From NCBI GenBank assembly GCA_002162095.1, contig CP021424.1:2480001-2544000 (forward strand): a stretch of DNA of 64,000 nt, given 5' to 3'. The stretch is from Armatimonadetes bacterium Uphvl-Ar2 (GTDB taxonomy: Bacteria; Armatimonadota; Fimbriimonadia; Fimbriimonadales; Fimbriimonadaceae). The position numbers and the translations under genes were made by a program. Below are positions 33,443 through 40,995 of the stretch, piece after piece. Within the stretch, counting starts at the first letter, position 1, and every line of letters starts with the position of its first letter. The notes below the pieces were generated by a model, which had not been told where the DNA came from, searched no databases, and saw nothing but the letters and a program-made list of their open reading frames with translations.

Positions 33443-35872
33443 ATGAACGGACGAGGCGCGGCCCGGGCCGCCACACTGGGATTGAGCTTGATGGTGAGCC
33501 TGGGGGCCGCCCAGGGCACCCGCGACATCACCAGCCAGGCCGAAGAGCGCTACGATGCCCGCATCCCCGCCCCCGAGGCGGTCCTCGGCGCCCCGCTTGC
33601 CAGCCGCTACGCCCGCGCCCACGAACTGACCGAGTACATTCGCCTGCTTGACACCGCCAGCCCACGTGTGGTGAGCGTGAACCTGGGCCGCACCTATCAG
33701 GGCCGGGAGATCACCGCCGCGATCATCACGTCCCCTGAGAACCACGCGCGGATCAAGGAGATTCAAGCCCAAAACCGGCGAATCGTCTTCGATTCGGCCA
33801 GCGTTACCGACGAAGAAATCAAGGCCATGCCGACCGTGATGTGGATGGGCTACGGCGTGCACGGCAACGAGGCCAGCACCTCCGAAGCCGCCCTGGCCAC
33901 CCTCTATCACCTCGCGGCGGGGACCGGCAAGGTGCCCGCGCTGCTGAAGGACATGGTCATCATCCTGATGCCCTCGCTGAACCCCGACGGGCGCGACCGC
34001 TTTGCCAACCACGCCAACGGATTTAGAGGCCTTACCCCCACCCCCGACCGGCAAGACCGCGAGCACGACCAGCCCTGGCCCGGCGGGCGCACCAACCACT
34101 TTTGGTTCGACCTGAACCGTGACTGGATGCCGCTGACCCAGGTGGAGAGCCAGGTGCGGCACCGCCTCTACACCGCGTGGCGGCCGCAGGTGACGCTGGA
34201 CTTCCACGAGCAGGGTTTGGGGCTCAACTACTTCTTCCAGCCCGGCGAACCCCTGCGCGTGAATGCCCTGACGCCCAGGGAGAACCAGGCGATCACCGCC
34301 GATTTTGCGCAGTATCACGCCAAGGCCCTCGAGGAGCTGAACGAACGTTACTTCACCGAAGAGCGGTTCGACGACTTCTACATTGGTAAGGGCAGCACCT
34401 ACCCGGACGTCATTGGCTCGATTGGCATCCTCTTCGAGCAGGCCAGTACCGGGGCCATCCAGAGCGAGCTGCGCGGGCGCCTTTACACCTTTGCCGATTC
34501 GGTGCGCAACCAGTTTGCGACCTCGATGAGTTCGCTCGAAGCGGCGCAGGCCAACCGCGTGCGGCTCCTCACTTACCAGCGCAACTTCTTTAGAGATGAT
34601 GTGCAACTGGCGGGGGGCGTGGGCACCGAGATGGAGGCCACCACCATCGGCTGGCAGTGGCCGGTGGACGACCGGGGCCGCGAACTGGCGAACCTGCTGC
34701 GGGCGCACGAGATCCGAGTGGACGAAGCCGACGGCTGGATGGAAGTGCGGCTGAACCAGCCCCTGCACCGCCTGGCGCGGGCGATGATTGCCCCGCCCAA
34801 CATCTTCGAAGACATCTCGTTCTACGACATCAGCACCTGGGGGCTGGCGTACGGCTCACTGGCCAAGGTGTCGCCCATCACTGGCACGCGGGGGCGGCCG
34901 TTTACCCGGCCGGAAGGGCCGACGTTCCGGCGGGCGGAGAACCCCGTCGGGCTCATCATCCACCGGGGCCGCGCGGACTTCCACGATGTGGTGCGGCAGG
35001 CCCTGCGCTTGCGGCTCCGCGTGTTCTTTGTGAAGGAGGCGATCGGCGAGGCGCAACCGGGGGATGTGTTCATCGCGGCGGATGGCGCGCAGGATGTCGA
35101 AAAGTGGCGAGGGGCCTGGGAGGTCTCCAAGCTGCGTATTGATATGCAAGAGGTGGCCGGGCAAACCGGGGCCGTGGTGAGCTGGGGTGGCCGTCGCCTG
35201 GTGGAACTAGGCAACAAGCGCATCGCCCTGATTGCCGATGCCACCACCAGCAGCAACCGCGCGGGTGAACTGTGGTACCGGCTGCCGGATGTCTCGGTGG
35301 TGCCGGCCAGCGCGAACCTGGCGAACTACGACGTGGTGATCTACCCTGGTGGGGGCGGGGCGGAATTCATGACCCGCCTGGGCACCTTTGTGAGCGGCGG
35401 GGGCCACTTGGTGGCGGTGGGCGATGGCGCCCTCGCGGTGGCCAATTCGGACATCTGGCGGGTGCCGGCGAGCTCGTATTCCGCGAATGTGGCGGGGCTC
35501 AAGTTCGGTGAGATTGCCGACGAGCGGGCGCGGCACCAGGTTCCGGGGACGATCCTGCGGGTGCGCTACGACGACACCCACCCCCTGACCTACGGGATGA
35601 GCGAAGGTTACGCGTTCCGGGATGAGAGCGTGTTCCTGAACGCGCCCACCGAGCCGGGGACGGCTGTGGGGGTTTATACGGATGAACCGGTGGCGGCGGG
35701 CTACCTGACGCCGGAGGTGACCAAGCTGGTGCCGGGCAAGCTCTCGGTGGCGGCGCGGCGCGTGGGGTCCGGGAGGGTGGCGCTATTCGCGGACTCGCCG
35801 AACTTCCGGGGGTTCTTCCGGGCGCAAGAGGAGATTTTCCTGAATGCGGTGCTGTTCGGGGAGGCGTGGTAG
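33443..35872 (+). CDS. M14-family zinc carboxypeptidase, secreted
   Basis: 809 residues. Signal peptide (MNGRGAARAATLGLSLMVSLGAAQG). The peptidase domain (about 35-330) has the zinc ligands H140 and E143 in HGNEAS, LMPSLNPDGRDR, FDLNRDW and a third ligand in LDFHEQGLG. A catalytic Glu candidate is in GILFEQAS. The C-terminal 450 residues include a glutamine-amidotransferase-like segment (YPGGGGAEFMTRLGTFVSGGGHLVAVG). It removes C-terminal amino acids from peptides. The frame is open to 33362, but ATG at 33443 gives the signal peptide. Its TAG overlaps the GTG of the next gene. Confidence 0.88.
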   Translation: MNGRGAARAATLGLSLMVSLGAAQGTRDITSQAEERYDARIPAPEAVLGAPLASRYARAHELTEYIRLLDTASPRVVSVNLGRTYQGREITAAIITSPENHARIKEIQAQNRRIVFDSASVTDEEIKAMPTVMWMGYGVHGNEASTSEAALATLYHLAAGTGKVPALLKDMVIILMPSLNPDGRDRFANHANGFRGLTPTPDRQDREHDQPWPGGRTNHFWFDLNRDWMPLTQVESQVRHRLYTAWRPQVTLDFHEQGLGLNYFFQPGEPLRVNALTPRENQAITADFAQYHAKALEELNERYFTEERFDDFYIGKGSTYPDVIGSIGILFEQASTGAIQSELRGRLYTFADSVRNQFATSMSSLEAAQANRVRLLTYQRNFFRDDVQLAGGVGTEMEATTIGWQWPVDDRGRELANLLRAHEIRVDEADGWMEVRLNQPLHRLARAMIAPPNIFEDISFYDISTWGLAYGSLAKVSPITGTRGRPFTRPEGPTFRRAENPVGLIIHRGRADFHDVVRQALRLRLRVFFVKEAIGEAQPGDVFIAADGAQDVEKWRGAWEVSKLRIDMQEVAGQTGAVVSWGGRRLVELGNKRIALIADATTSSNRAGELWYRLPDVSVVPASANLANYDVVIYPGGGGAEFMTRLGTFVSGGGHLVAVGDGALAVANSDIWRVPASSYSANVAGLKFGEIADERARHQVPGTILRVRYDDTHPLTYGMSEGYAFRDESVFLNAPTEPGTAVGVYTDEPVAAGYLTPEVTKLVPGKLSVAARRVGSGRVALFADSPNFRGFFRAQEEIFLNAVLFGEAW

Positions 35873-36411
35873 TGAACTATCAGGACTGGCTGAATGCCGT
35901 AGATAAGCTGCTAGCTGAGGGGGACGCGGGTTACTCCACTACCCAAATCGAAAAAGAGGACCTGCGCGGCGCGCACCAGCAAGGGGTCTCGCCGGTGGAC
36001 TATGTGGCGCAGGGCGATCACCCGTTGGTGGCCATCAAACCGGCTCCGGCTTTGCCCCTGCCTTTGCCTCCCATCTCCCTGGACCAGGCGAAGTTCTTGG
36101 TCCGTACCCTGGATCAAGCGGGTTTGGCATTGATCATTCTTGGGATCCTTGTGCTCGGATTTGGTTTCTTCCAAATCTTTGGGAGTTTTGGAGAAATGTT
36201 GAATCTCCAACGCGATTTGGAGATGAAAACTTATGGGCCCACTCGAGGTCAAATGGGCTTAGCGATCGCAATTCGAATCGTTGATGTGATGGCCAGGGCA
36301 GGCCTGACGGCCACCGTCGGCATCATCGCTTGGTCCGTCTCGGGGATGCTACGCGCCACCTATCCAGGCTCTTCTTCCCGCGATGCGAGTAGGGAAGGCG
36401 CTGAAAACTAG
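35872..36411 (+). CDS. Two-helix membrane protein, paralogue A of a tandem pair
   Basis: 179 residues from GTG at 35872, which shares its G with the stop of the M14 gene. An N-terminal soluble domain of about 55 residues (NYQDWLNAVDKLLAEG, TQIEKEDLRGAHQQGVSP) is followed by a Pro-rich linker, QAKFLVRTL, one strong membrane helix (about 82-103), a short loop and a second Gly/Ala-rich hydrophobic stretch (about 138-158). I do not recognise the family. Comparison with the next gene defines the conserved parts. The soluble domain is probably cytosolic. Confidence 0.65.
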   Translation: MNYQDWLNAVDKLLAEGDAGYSTTQIEKEDLRGAHQQGVSPVDYVAQGDHPLVAIKPAPALPLPLPPISLDQAKFLVRTLDQAGLALIILGILVLGFGFFQIFGSFGEMLNLQRDLEMKTYGPTRGQMGLAIAIRIVDVMARAGLTATVGIIAWSVSGMLRATYPGSSSRDASREGAEN

Positions 36412-36420
36412 CGGGTGAAT

Positions 36421-36918
36421 ATGAACTATCAAGAATGGCTGAATGCCATCGACAAGCTATTCCAGGAAAGCGGCGCCAAATTTACATGCACTCAGATTGA
36501 AGAGGAACTCCTACGCACCGCGCATCAACAAGGCGTTTCGCCGGATGACTTTGTGGGTCGCGGCAAACATCTGACTCAAGAAGGTTCGCTCGTCGGTCCG
36601 TTGGTGCCAATTTCAATGGCTCAGGCGAAGTTCTTGGTGCGCATCTTGGGTCTTGTTGGCGTCATTCTCATTCTGTTGGGCCTTGTCTACTTCGTATTCG
36701 GCGCATACAAGTTGATTGTTAGTTACGATGATATAACCACCTTTGCCTCTGGCGCAAATGATGGGTATGCGGAAACCTACAGAAAGGATGTGTTGTGGTT
36801 CACGTATTCATTGTTTGTGGATGACATGCTCAAGGCAGTAGGGGCTGCAGGACTTGGTTTTATCTCGAAAGCAACCGCAGGAATCTTGCGAGCCACCTAC
36901 CAGGTGCCCCGCACCTAA
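36421..36918 (+). CDS. Two-helix membrane protein, paralogue B of a tandem pair
   Basis: 165 residues; same layout as the preceding gene. NYQEWLNAIDKLFQES and TQIEEELLRTAHQQGVSPDDFVGRG match it closely, then MAQAKFLVRILG, a membrane helix (about 75-97) and a weaker hydrophobic segment before ILRATYQ, which matches MLRATYP in the first copy. ATG at 36421 is chosen because it aligns the two N-termini; GTG at 36415 is possible. Base composition is visibly richer in A/T than the M14 gene upstream. Function unknown. Confidence 0.65.
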   Translation: MNYQEWLNAIDKLFQESGAKFTCTQIEEELLRTAHQQGVSPDDFVGRGKHLTQEGSLVGPLVPISMAQAKFLVRILGLVGVILILLGLVYFVFGAYKLIVSYDDITTFASGANDGYAETYRKDVLWFTYSLFVDDMLKAVGAAGLGFISKATAGILRATYQVPRT

Positions 36919-36921
36919 ACC

Positions 36922-37890
36922 CTAGCCCGCCACCGTCACGGACTCGATAAACCCCTCCGCCGCCGCCAAGATCCGGTCGCGGCGCGTGGGCTCCAGCCGC
37001 TCGTAGCCCCGCACGGCCTGGCTCATGCGCTGGTTCTGGGCAAAGAACTCCCGGTTCCGGGCAATCGTCCGCCAATACAGACCGTCCCACACATCGCACC
37101 ACGGCCCGGCGGGCTCCCCGGACATCCGCCGGATGTACGCCGACCCGGAGAAGTACGGCTTGGTGGCAAACGCCCCCGCCGACGCGCACTGCGACATCCC
37201 GAACACGTTCGGCCCCATCACCCACTCGCTGGCGTCCACAAACATCTCCATGAAGTAGCGGTAGACCTCCTCGGGGTCCACCTCGCACATAAACATCACC
37301 GCGCCGATGACCATCAGCCGCTCAATGTGGTGGCACCAGCCGTGGTCGCGGGCGCGGGCCAAACTCCGGTCCAGCGGGGGGAGGCCGGTGGTGGCGTTCT
37401 CCCACGCCGGGGTGAGGCGACGATGATGCGGGAAGGTGCGCTGCACGGCCGGCTCTTCGCGGGCGATGCCCCGCACGAACTCACGCCACCCGATGATCTG
37501 GCGGATGAACCCTTCCAGCGAATTGAGCGGCACCGGGCGGCGGGCGTGCCGCGCCAGGGTGGCCTCGATGACCCGCGCCGGGGTGAGCAGGCCGATGTTG
37601 AGCATGGGGGTGAGCAGGCTGTGGAACACCGTGCGCTCCTGCGGGGGGAGGGCGTCTTCGTAATCGCCGAAGAGGTCGAGGCGGTGTTCCAGGAAGTCGA
37701 CCAGCCAGTCTTCGGCCTGGGCCGGGGTGACGGGGAAGGCGAAGCTGGCGGGGTCCCCGGCGGCCTCGGGGAAGTGGTTCTTGACCAGCGCGATGACTTC
37801 GCGGGTGATGGGGGTGAGGGCCGGGGCATCACGGCCGGGGGCTGGAGATGCTTGGGCAGCGGCTTGCGGTTCTCGGTGTCGTAGCTCCAC
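36922..37890 (-). CDS. FeS cryptochrome/photolyase (DPRP family), C-terminal part, frameshifted
   Basis: This frame carries the C-terminal about 300 residues of a deoxyribodipyrimidine photolyase-related protein: ALTPITREVIALVKNHFPEA, the FAD-binding helical region, and four Cys of the FeS cluster (in HGWCHHIERL, MFMCEVDP, GMSQCASA, GPWCDVWDG). The family repairs (6-4) photoproducts with blue light. The N-terminal half lies in another frame upstream. Adding one base to the four-base C run at 37823-37826 (minus strand CCCC) joins them cleanly as QPPAVMPPALTPITR. The joined protein would be about 487 residues, the normal length. Confidence 0.85.
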   Translation of the reverse strand: MELRHREPQAAAQASPAPGRDAPALTPITREVIALVKNHFPEAAGDPASFAFPVTPAQAEDWLVDFLEHRLDLFGDYEDALPPQERTVFHSLLTPMLNIGLLTPARVIEATLARHARRPVPLNSLEGFIRQIIGWREFVRGIAREEPAVQRTFPHHRRLTPAWENATTGLPPLDRSLARARDHGWCHHIERLMVIGAVMFMCEVDPEEVYRYFMEMFVDASEWVMGPNVFGMSQCASAGAFATKPYFSGSAYIRRMSGEPAGPWCDVWDGLYWRTIARNREFFAQNQRMSQAVRGYERLEPTRRDRILAAAEGFIESVTVAG

Positions 37891-38384
37891 TGGCCGCCCA
37901 GGGGTTCTTGGTGATCATCCAGCAGGATGCCCAGGCGCCGGCGCTGGCGCTTGTAGAAGTCGGCCATCAGCAGGCGTTTGTGGTGGGCGCGGTAGTTCTG
38001 CCACTCCTCGGCGGGGGTCAGGAACATCGGGTTGGGATGCTCTCGGAGCGTGATGCCCTGGGTTTGCGCCCAGGTGCGAAGCTGGCGGGCGAAGAAGGCG
38101 TCGGCGGGCTCGTAGGTGTGGACTTCTGTGGCTTGGCTGGTTTGGAGGGTTTGGGCGAGGGCCTGGGGGATAGAGGTGCGGGCCTCGAGCGGGAAGTAGT
38201 GCACGCGGCCCGGGTGGCGGGCGGCGAATTCGCGCATCGCGGCGAAGGTGAGGACGAGCTTGTGGGCGTGGTAGCGGTAGTGGCGGGCGAGGTAGAGGTC
38301 TTCCACCATCACCACTGGGCCGGGGGGCAGCGCCGAGATATCGGCAAAAAGCTGATCGCCCAGGATGAGGTTCACGGCACCCAC
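37314..38384 (-). CDS. FeS cryptochrome/photolyase (DPRP family), N-terminal part, frameshifted
   Basis: Start GTG at 38384 (MGAVNLILGDQLF). The first about 187 residues are the antenna/Rossmann domain typical of DPRP photolyases, with VVMVEDLYLARHY, HAHKLVLTFAAMREFA and FYKRQRRRLG. They end in RKPLPKHLQPPAV, close to 37825. Beyond this the frame continues to 37314 but reads as Pro/Arg/Ser-rich nonsense, while the true continuation is in the frame of the neighbouring entry. This may be a real mutation or a homopolymer sequencing indel. The promoter region upstream is extremely G-rich. Confidence 0.8.
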   Translation of the reverse strand: MGAVNLILGDQLFADISALPPGPVVMVEDLYLARHYRYHAHKLVLTFAAMREFAARHPGRVHYFPLEARTSIPQALAQTLQTSQATEVHTYEPADAFFARQLRTWAQTQGITLREHPNPMFLTPAEEWQNYRAHHKRLLMADFYKRQRRRLGILLDDHQEPLGGQWSYDTENRKPLPKHLQPPAVMPRPSPPSPAKSSRWSRTTSPRPPGTPPASPSPSPRPRPKTGWSTSWNTASTSSAITKTPSPRRSARCSTACSPPCSTSACSPRRGSSRPPWRGTPAARCRSIRWKGSSARSSGGVSSCGASPAKSRPCSAPSRIIVASPRRGRTPPPASPRWTGVWPAPATTAGATTLSG

Positions 38385-38388
38385 GCCT

Positions 38389-38434
38389 GGGGTCTACGGG
38401 ACGGGGGGTGGGGGCGTCGCGGGGGGCGCGGGGG
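38389..38434. other. G-quadruplex-type sequence in a divergent promoter region
   Basis: Six runs of three to six G (38389-38392, 38398-38400, 38403-38408, 38410-38414, 38421-38426, 38430-38434) with short loops fit the G3+N1-7 rule several times over. The element fills most of the 68 bases between the photolyase start and the lipoprotein operon. Confidence 0.6.
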
Positions 38435-38452
38435 TTTAGGTAGCCTTTGGGG

Positions 38453-38989
38453 ATGGTGGGTCGGTGCGTTGTAGGGCTGGCTTTGTTGGGCTTGTTCGGG
38501 GCGGGCTGTGCACCTGCCGCGAAGCGAGAACCACCGCTCGAAGAGTCGATTAGCAGTCAAAGCACTGTCCCTCCAGCACTCAAAGCGAACCTCTCGACAA
38601 TCCTAAGGGAAGGAACTGAATTGGAGCTGGTTTCGCTCCATCAGGGAATTCTTAAATGCGCAACAGGGCTTGAACACTTTCGTGAGTTTTGGCAGCTTGA
38701 CTCGACCAAAGTGACCGACGAAAAAGTTCGAGAAGAACTCGTGAGTGCCTTGGAGCGAGCTGCCACTGATCCGACTATTGCATCAAAGTGCTTTGAGCCA
38801 CGCCATGCGATTCGGGTGAATCACGAGGGTGCAACATATGATTTGGCGATTTCTTTTGAGTGCGAAAAGGTCCGAGCCTACAAAGGCAAGGACTTGATCT
38901 CCGAATTCCTGATCGGCAATCGTCATCAGCCTCCCTTTGACAAGGTGCTGACGGAAGCCCGCGTGAAACTGGCGGAGAAACCGAAATGA
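38453..38989 (+). CDS. Lipoprotein, tandem family member 1
   Basis: 178 residues from ATG at 38453. Lipoprotein signal with lipobox GAGC (Cys about residue 19). The mature part has the family pattern: TILREGTELELVSL, CFEPRHAIRVNHEG, ISFECEKVRAYKGKDLI, and FDKVLTEARVKLA. No known domain is recognised. It is first of four tandem paralogues with ATGA overlaps, so they form one operon. The last 40 codons are nearly identical in DNA to those of member 2. Envelope location is inferred from the lipobox. Confidence 0.72.
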   Translation: MVGRCVVGLALLGLFGAGCAPAAKREPPLEESISSQSTVPPALKANLSTILREGTELELVSLHQGILKCATGLEHFREFWQLDSTKVTDEKVREELVSALERAATDPTIASKCFEPRHAIRVNHEGATYDLAISFECEKVRAYKGKDLISEFLIGNRHQPPFDKVLTEARVKLAEKPK

Positions 38990-39000
38990 ACCGCCGTTGG
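38869..39000 (+). repeat. Direct repeat copy 1 (132 bases) within the lipoprotein array
   Basis: Same sequence as 39363-39494 except four single-base differences. It covers the 3' end of member 1, the ATGA junction and the first codons of member 2. Confidence 0.9.
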
Positions 39001-39483
39001 GTCGTGCTGGGTGTCGTCCTTGTCGCAGGCGTTGCGCTTGGCTGGTATCTCACAAAGCCCGCACCCTTGCCCGATTCGCTCTCTACCGTGCTGCGCGAGA
39101 GCGCCGAGTTTGAGTTGTTCTCAATCGAACCTCACCCGTTGCCGGAGCTGGAGGAGACAAGCCCCAACTCATTCCGGCGGCGTGAAGTCCTTGGTTCCAC
39201 GAAGGTTGTGGATTTAGGAGTGAGGAACCACCTCGTAACAACGCTTGAGCGGGCACGCCCAGAAGGAGAGGCGGGCATCAAGTGCTTCAGCCCGCGCCAC
39301 GCCATTCGCGCAACCTACAATGCCGAGGTTTATGAATTTCTCATTTGTTTCGAATGTGAACAGGTCCGAGCCTACAAAGGTAAGGACTTGATCTCCGAAT
39401 TCCTGGTCGGCAATCGTCATCAGCCTCCCTTTGACAAGGTGCTGACGGATGCCCGCGTGAAACTGGCGGAGAAGCCGAAATGA
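38986..39483 (+). CDS. Tandem family member 2 (signal-anchored)
   Basis: 165 residues. The N-terminus MNRRWVVLGVVLVAGVALGWYL is a signal or anchor without a lipobox Cys, unlike its neighbours. The family pattern follows: TVLRESAEFELFSIEP, KCFSPRHAIRATYN, LICFECEQVRAYKGKDLI, FDKVLTDARVKLA. ATG overlaps the preceding stop by four bases. Its end is near-identical to the end of member 1. Function unknown; probably anchored facing the periplasm. Confidence 0.7.
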   Translation: MNRRWVVLGVVLVAGVALGWYLTKPAPLPDSLSTVLRESAEFELFSIEPHPLPELEETSPNSFRRREVLGSTKVVDLGVRNHLVTTLERARPEGEAGIKCFSPRHAIRATYNAEVYEFLICFECEQVRAYKGKDLISEFLVGNRHQPPFDKVLTDARVKLAEKPK

Positions 39484-39494
39484 ACCGCCGTTGG
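39363..39494 (+). repeat. Direct repeat copy 2 (132 bases) within the lipoprotein array
   Basis: Second copy, 4 mismatches to 38869-39000; covers the end of member 2, the ATGA junction and the first codons of member 3 (MNRRW). Confidence 0.9.
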
Positions 39495-39968
39495 CTAGGG
39501 GTGATCCTGATCGCTTTGATTGGTCTAGGGTTGCAAGGGTGCAAGCGAACGGCCTTGCCCGAAGAACTGTCCCAAGCCTTACGCAAGGGAACGGAGTTTG
39601 AGCTGATATCGATTGAGCCTAAAGACAACCAAGAGATCGACTCGCCCGATCGTATTGATGGGAACCTGATTCTTGGTCGCACGGCCGTGACGAACAAGGA
39701 AACTCGAGATGCCCTTGTTCGCGCGATTGAGGAATCTGCGATCCCGATGGACGGGGCCGTGGCTTGCCACATCAAGCCCCGACACGTCGTGCGAGTGAAG
39801 CACAACGGAGAGGTCTGTGACTTTATCATCTGTTTTCAATGTAAGATCATGCAACTCTGGAAGGGAGGCAAGTTTGATTCAGAGTTCGTGTTTGATCGAA
39901 AGCACAAGGACCTCTTCAACAAGGTGCTGACCGACGCGAATGTGAAGCTGGCAGATCCATCCAAATGA
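39480..39968 (+). CDS. Lipoprotein, tandem family member 3
   Basis: 162 residues. Signal peptide with lipobox LQGC (Cys about 20), then KRTALPEELSQALRKGTEFELISIEP, here in blocks ALPEELSQAL and GTEFELISI, then CHIKPRHVVRVKHNG, IICFQCKIMQLWKGG, and FNKVLTDANVKLA. It shares its first 13 bases of coding start with member 2 through the repeat, while the rest is closer to member 4. ATGA overlaps link it to both neighbours. Function unknown. Confidence 0.72.
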   Translation: MNRRWLGVILIALIGLGLQGCKRTALPEELSQALRKGTEFELISIEPKDNQEIDSPDRIDGNLILGRTAVTNKETRDALVRAIEESAIPMDGAVACHIKPRHVVRVKHNGEVCDFIICFQCKIMQLWKGGKFDSEFVFDRKHKDLFNKVLTDANVKLADPSK

Positions 39969-40447
39969 AGACTTGCTGGCCTCAAGCGATATTGATTGCA
40001 CTGATTAGCTTAGGGTTGCAAGGGTGCAAACGAACGGCCTTGCCTGGAGAGTTGTCCCAGGCCTTGCGTGAGGGTACGGAATTTGAGTTGATTTCGCTTG
40101 ATCCCATGGACAACAAGGACTCCACCGCTCCGGATCGATTGAGTACATTCCTCATTCTCGGCCGGACCACGATGGTGGACAAGGAAACGAGAGACGCCCT
40201 CGTCCGGTCAATTGAACATTCCACCTTGCCTAGAACTGTGTTCTTGGCCTGCATTTTCGAGCCTCGCCATGTGGTGAGGGTGAAGCAAAAGGGGGAAAGT
40301 TTTGACTTCTTGATCTGCTTCGCTTGCGGAGAACTGTACGTCAACAAAGGAGGCAAGCGTGCGGGTGAGTTCCTCTTCGACCGCAAAGATAAGAACCTCT
40401 TCAACAAGGTGTTTACCGATGCGGGATTAAAGCTCGCTCCCCAATAG
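39965..40447 (+). CDS. Lipoprotein, tandem family member 4
   Basis: 160 residues. Lipobox LQGC, ALPGELSQALREGTEFELISL, CIFEPRHVVRVKQKG, LICFACGELYVNKGG and FNKVFTDAGLKLA. It is closest to member 3, with long shared DNA in the signal peptide region. It is the last gene of the four-gene unit; a hairpin follows at 40461. A/T content appears higher than in flanking core genes. Function unknown. Confidence 0.72.
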   Translation: MKTCWPQAILIALISLGLQGCKRTALPGELSQALREGTEFELISLDPMDNKDSTAPDRLSTFLILGRTTMVDKETRDALVRSIEHSTLPRTVFLACIFEPRHVVRVKQKGESFDFLICFACGELYVNKGGKRAGEFLFDRKDKNLFNKVFTDAGLKLAPQ

Positions 40448-40460
40448 GGAGTCTTTGGCG

Positions 40461-40477
40461 ACCAGCAAAAGGCTGGT
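40461..40477 (+). terminator. Hairpin after the lipoprotein operon, possible terminator
   Basis: ACCAGC (40461-40466) pairs with GCTGGT (40472-40477) over AAAAG; outer AGGGA/TCCCT can add to it. The following sequence is only mildly T-rich (CCCTCTTAT), so termination is uncertain. Confidence 0.45.
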
Positions 40478-40506
40478 ATCCCTCTTATGGGTAGGCGAGC
40501 CGCCAA

Positions 40507-40968
40507 CTAGTTCATCTCCGAGCGCAAAGCCCGCAACCGCGCAAAAGCCGCCGGGAACGAACCCCGCTTGAACTCCGCGCCGATGTGCCCGTCACAAAAC
40601 TTCTCGCCGCGCGTGCACAGCACCAGGTAGCGGCGCACCTGGTTCAGCGTGGCCCGGGGGAAGTAGTCCGGCGGAAACTCCGCCACCATCGGCTGGAACG
40701 GTCGCCCGTCCACCTCAGGGTCCTCGGGCAGGGTTCCGTAAGGGTCAATGTACGCCGAGCTTTCGTACAGCATTTGCACGATCAGCCCGACCACGGGGTT
40801 GTATTCCGGGTACGGCATTTGCACAATGCGCGTGCCGTTCTCTTCGAGGTCCGGCAAGTCCGGCCAGGTCATGATCTCGAAGTTCGGCGATTCCATCACC
40901 CGCGCCAGGTCCAGCAGGGCATCAATGTCGGCGGGCTTCCAATTCTTGGTCGGCTTCTCAAGGCTCAT
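40507..40968 (-). CDS. DUF6508-like protein
   Basis: 153 residues, cytosolic. The C-terminal LNQVRRYLVLCTRGEKFCDGHIGAEFKRGSF resembles the DUF6508 ending (GERFCDGHWG...ERG), seen in small bacterial proteins of unknown function. The middle contains many aromatic and Pro residues (YPEYNPVVG, EFPPDYFPRA). It sits 27 bases downstream of the TIR gene on the same strand, so the two may be cotranscribed. A defence link is only suggested by this position. Confidence 0.6.
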   Translation of the reverse strand: MSLEKPTKNWKPADIDALLDLARVMESPNFEIMTWPDLPDLEENGTRIVQMPYPEYNPVVGLIVQMLYESSAYIDPYGTLPEDPEVDGRPFQPMVAEFPPDYFPRATLNQVRRYLVLCTRGEKFCDGHIGAEFKRGSFPAAFARLRALRSEMN

Positions 40969-40995
40969 GGCCGCTCAAAAGGTTCTCCGGCAACT

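Noticed and set aside
32099-34768. 889-codon open frame on the minus strand
   Set aside because: It crosses two terminators and three supported plus-strand genes; composition is that of an antisense shadow.
37314-37822. Downstream half of the photolyase N-terminal frame as a real protein end
   Set aside because: It reads as Pro/Ser/Arg-rich sequence, while the overlapping frame has the conserved FAD/FeS domain.
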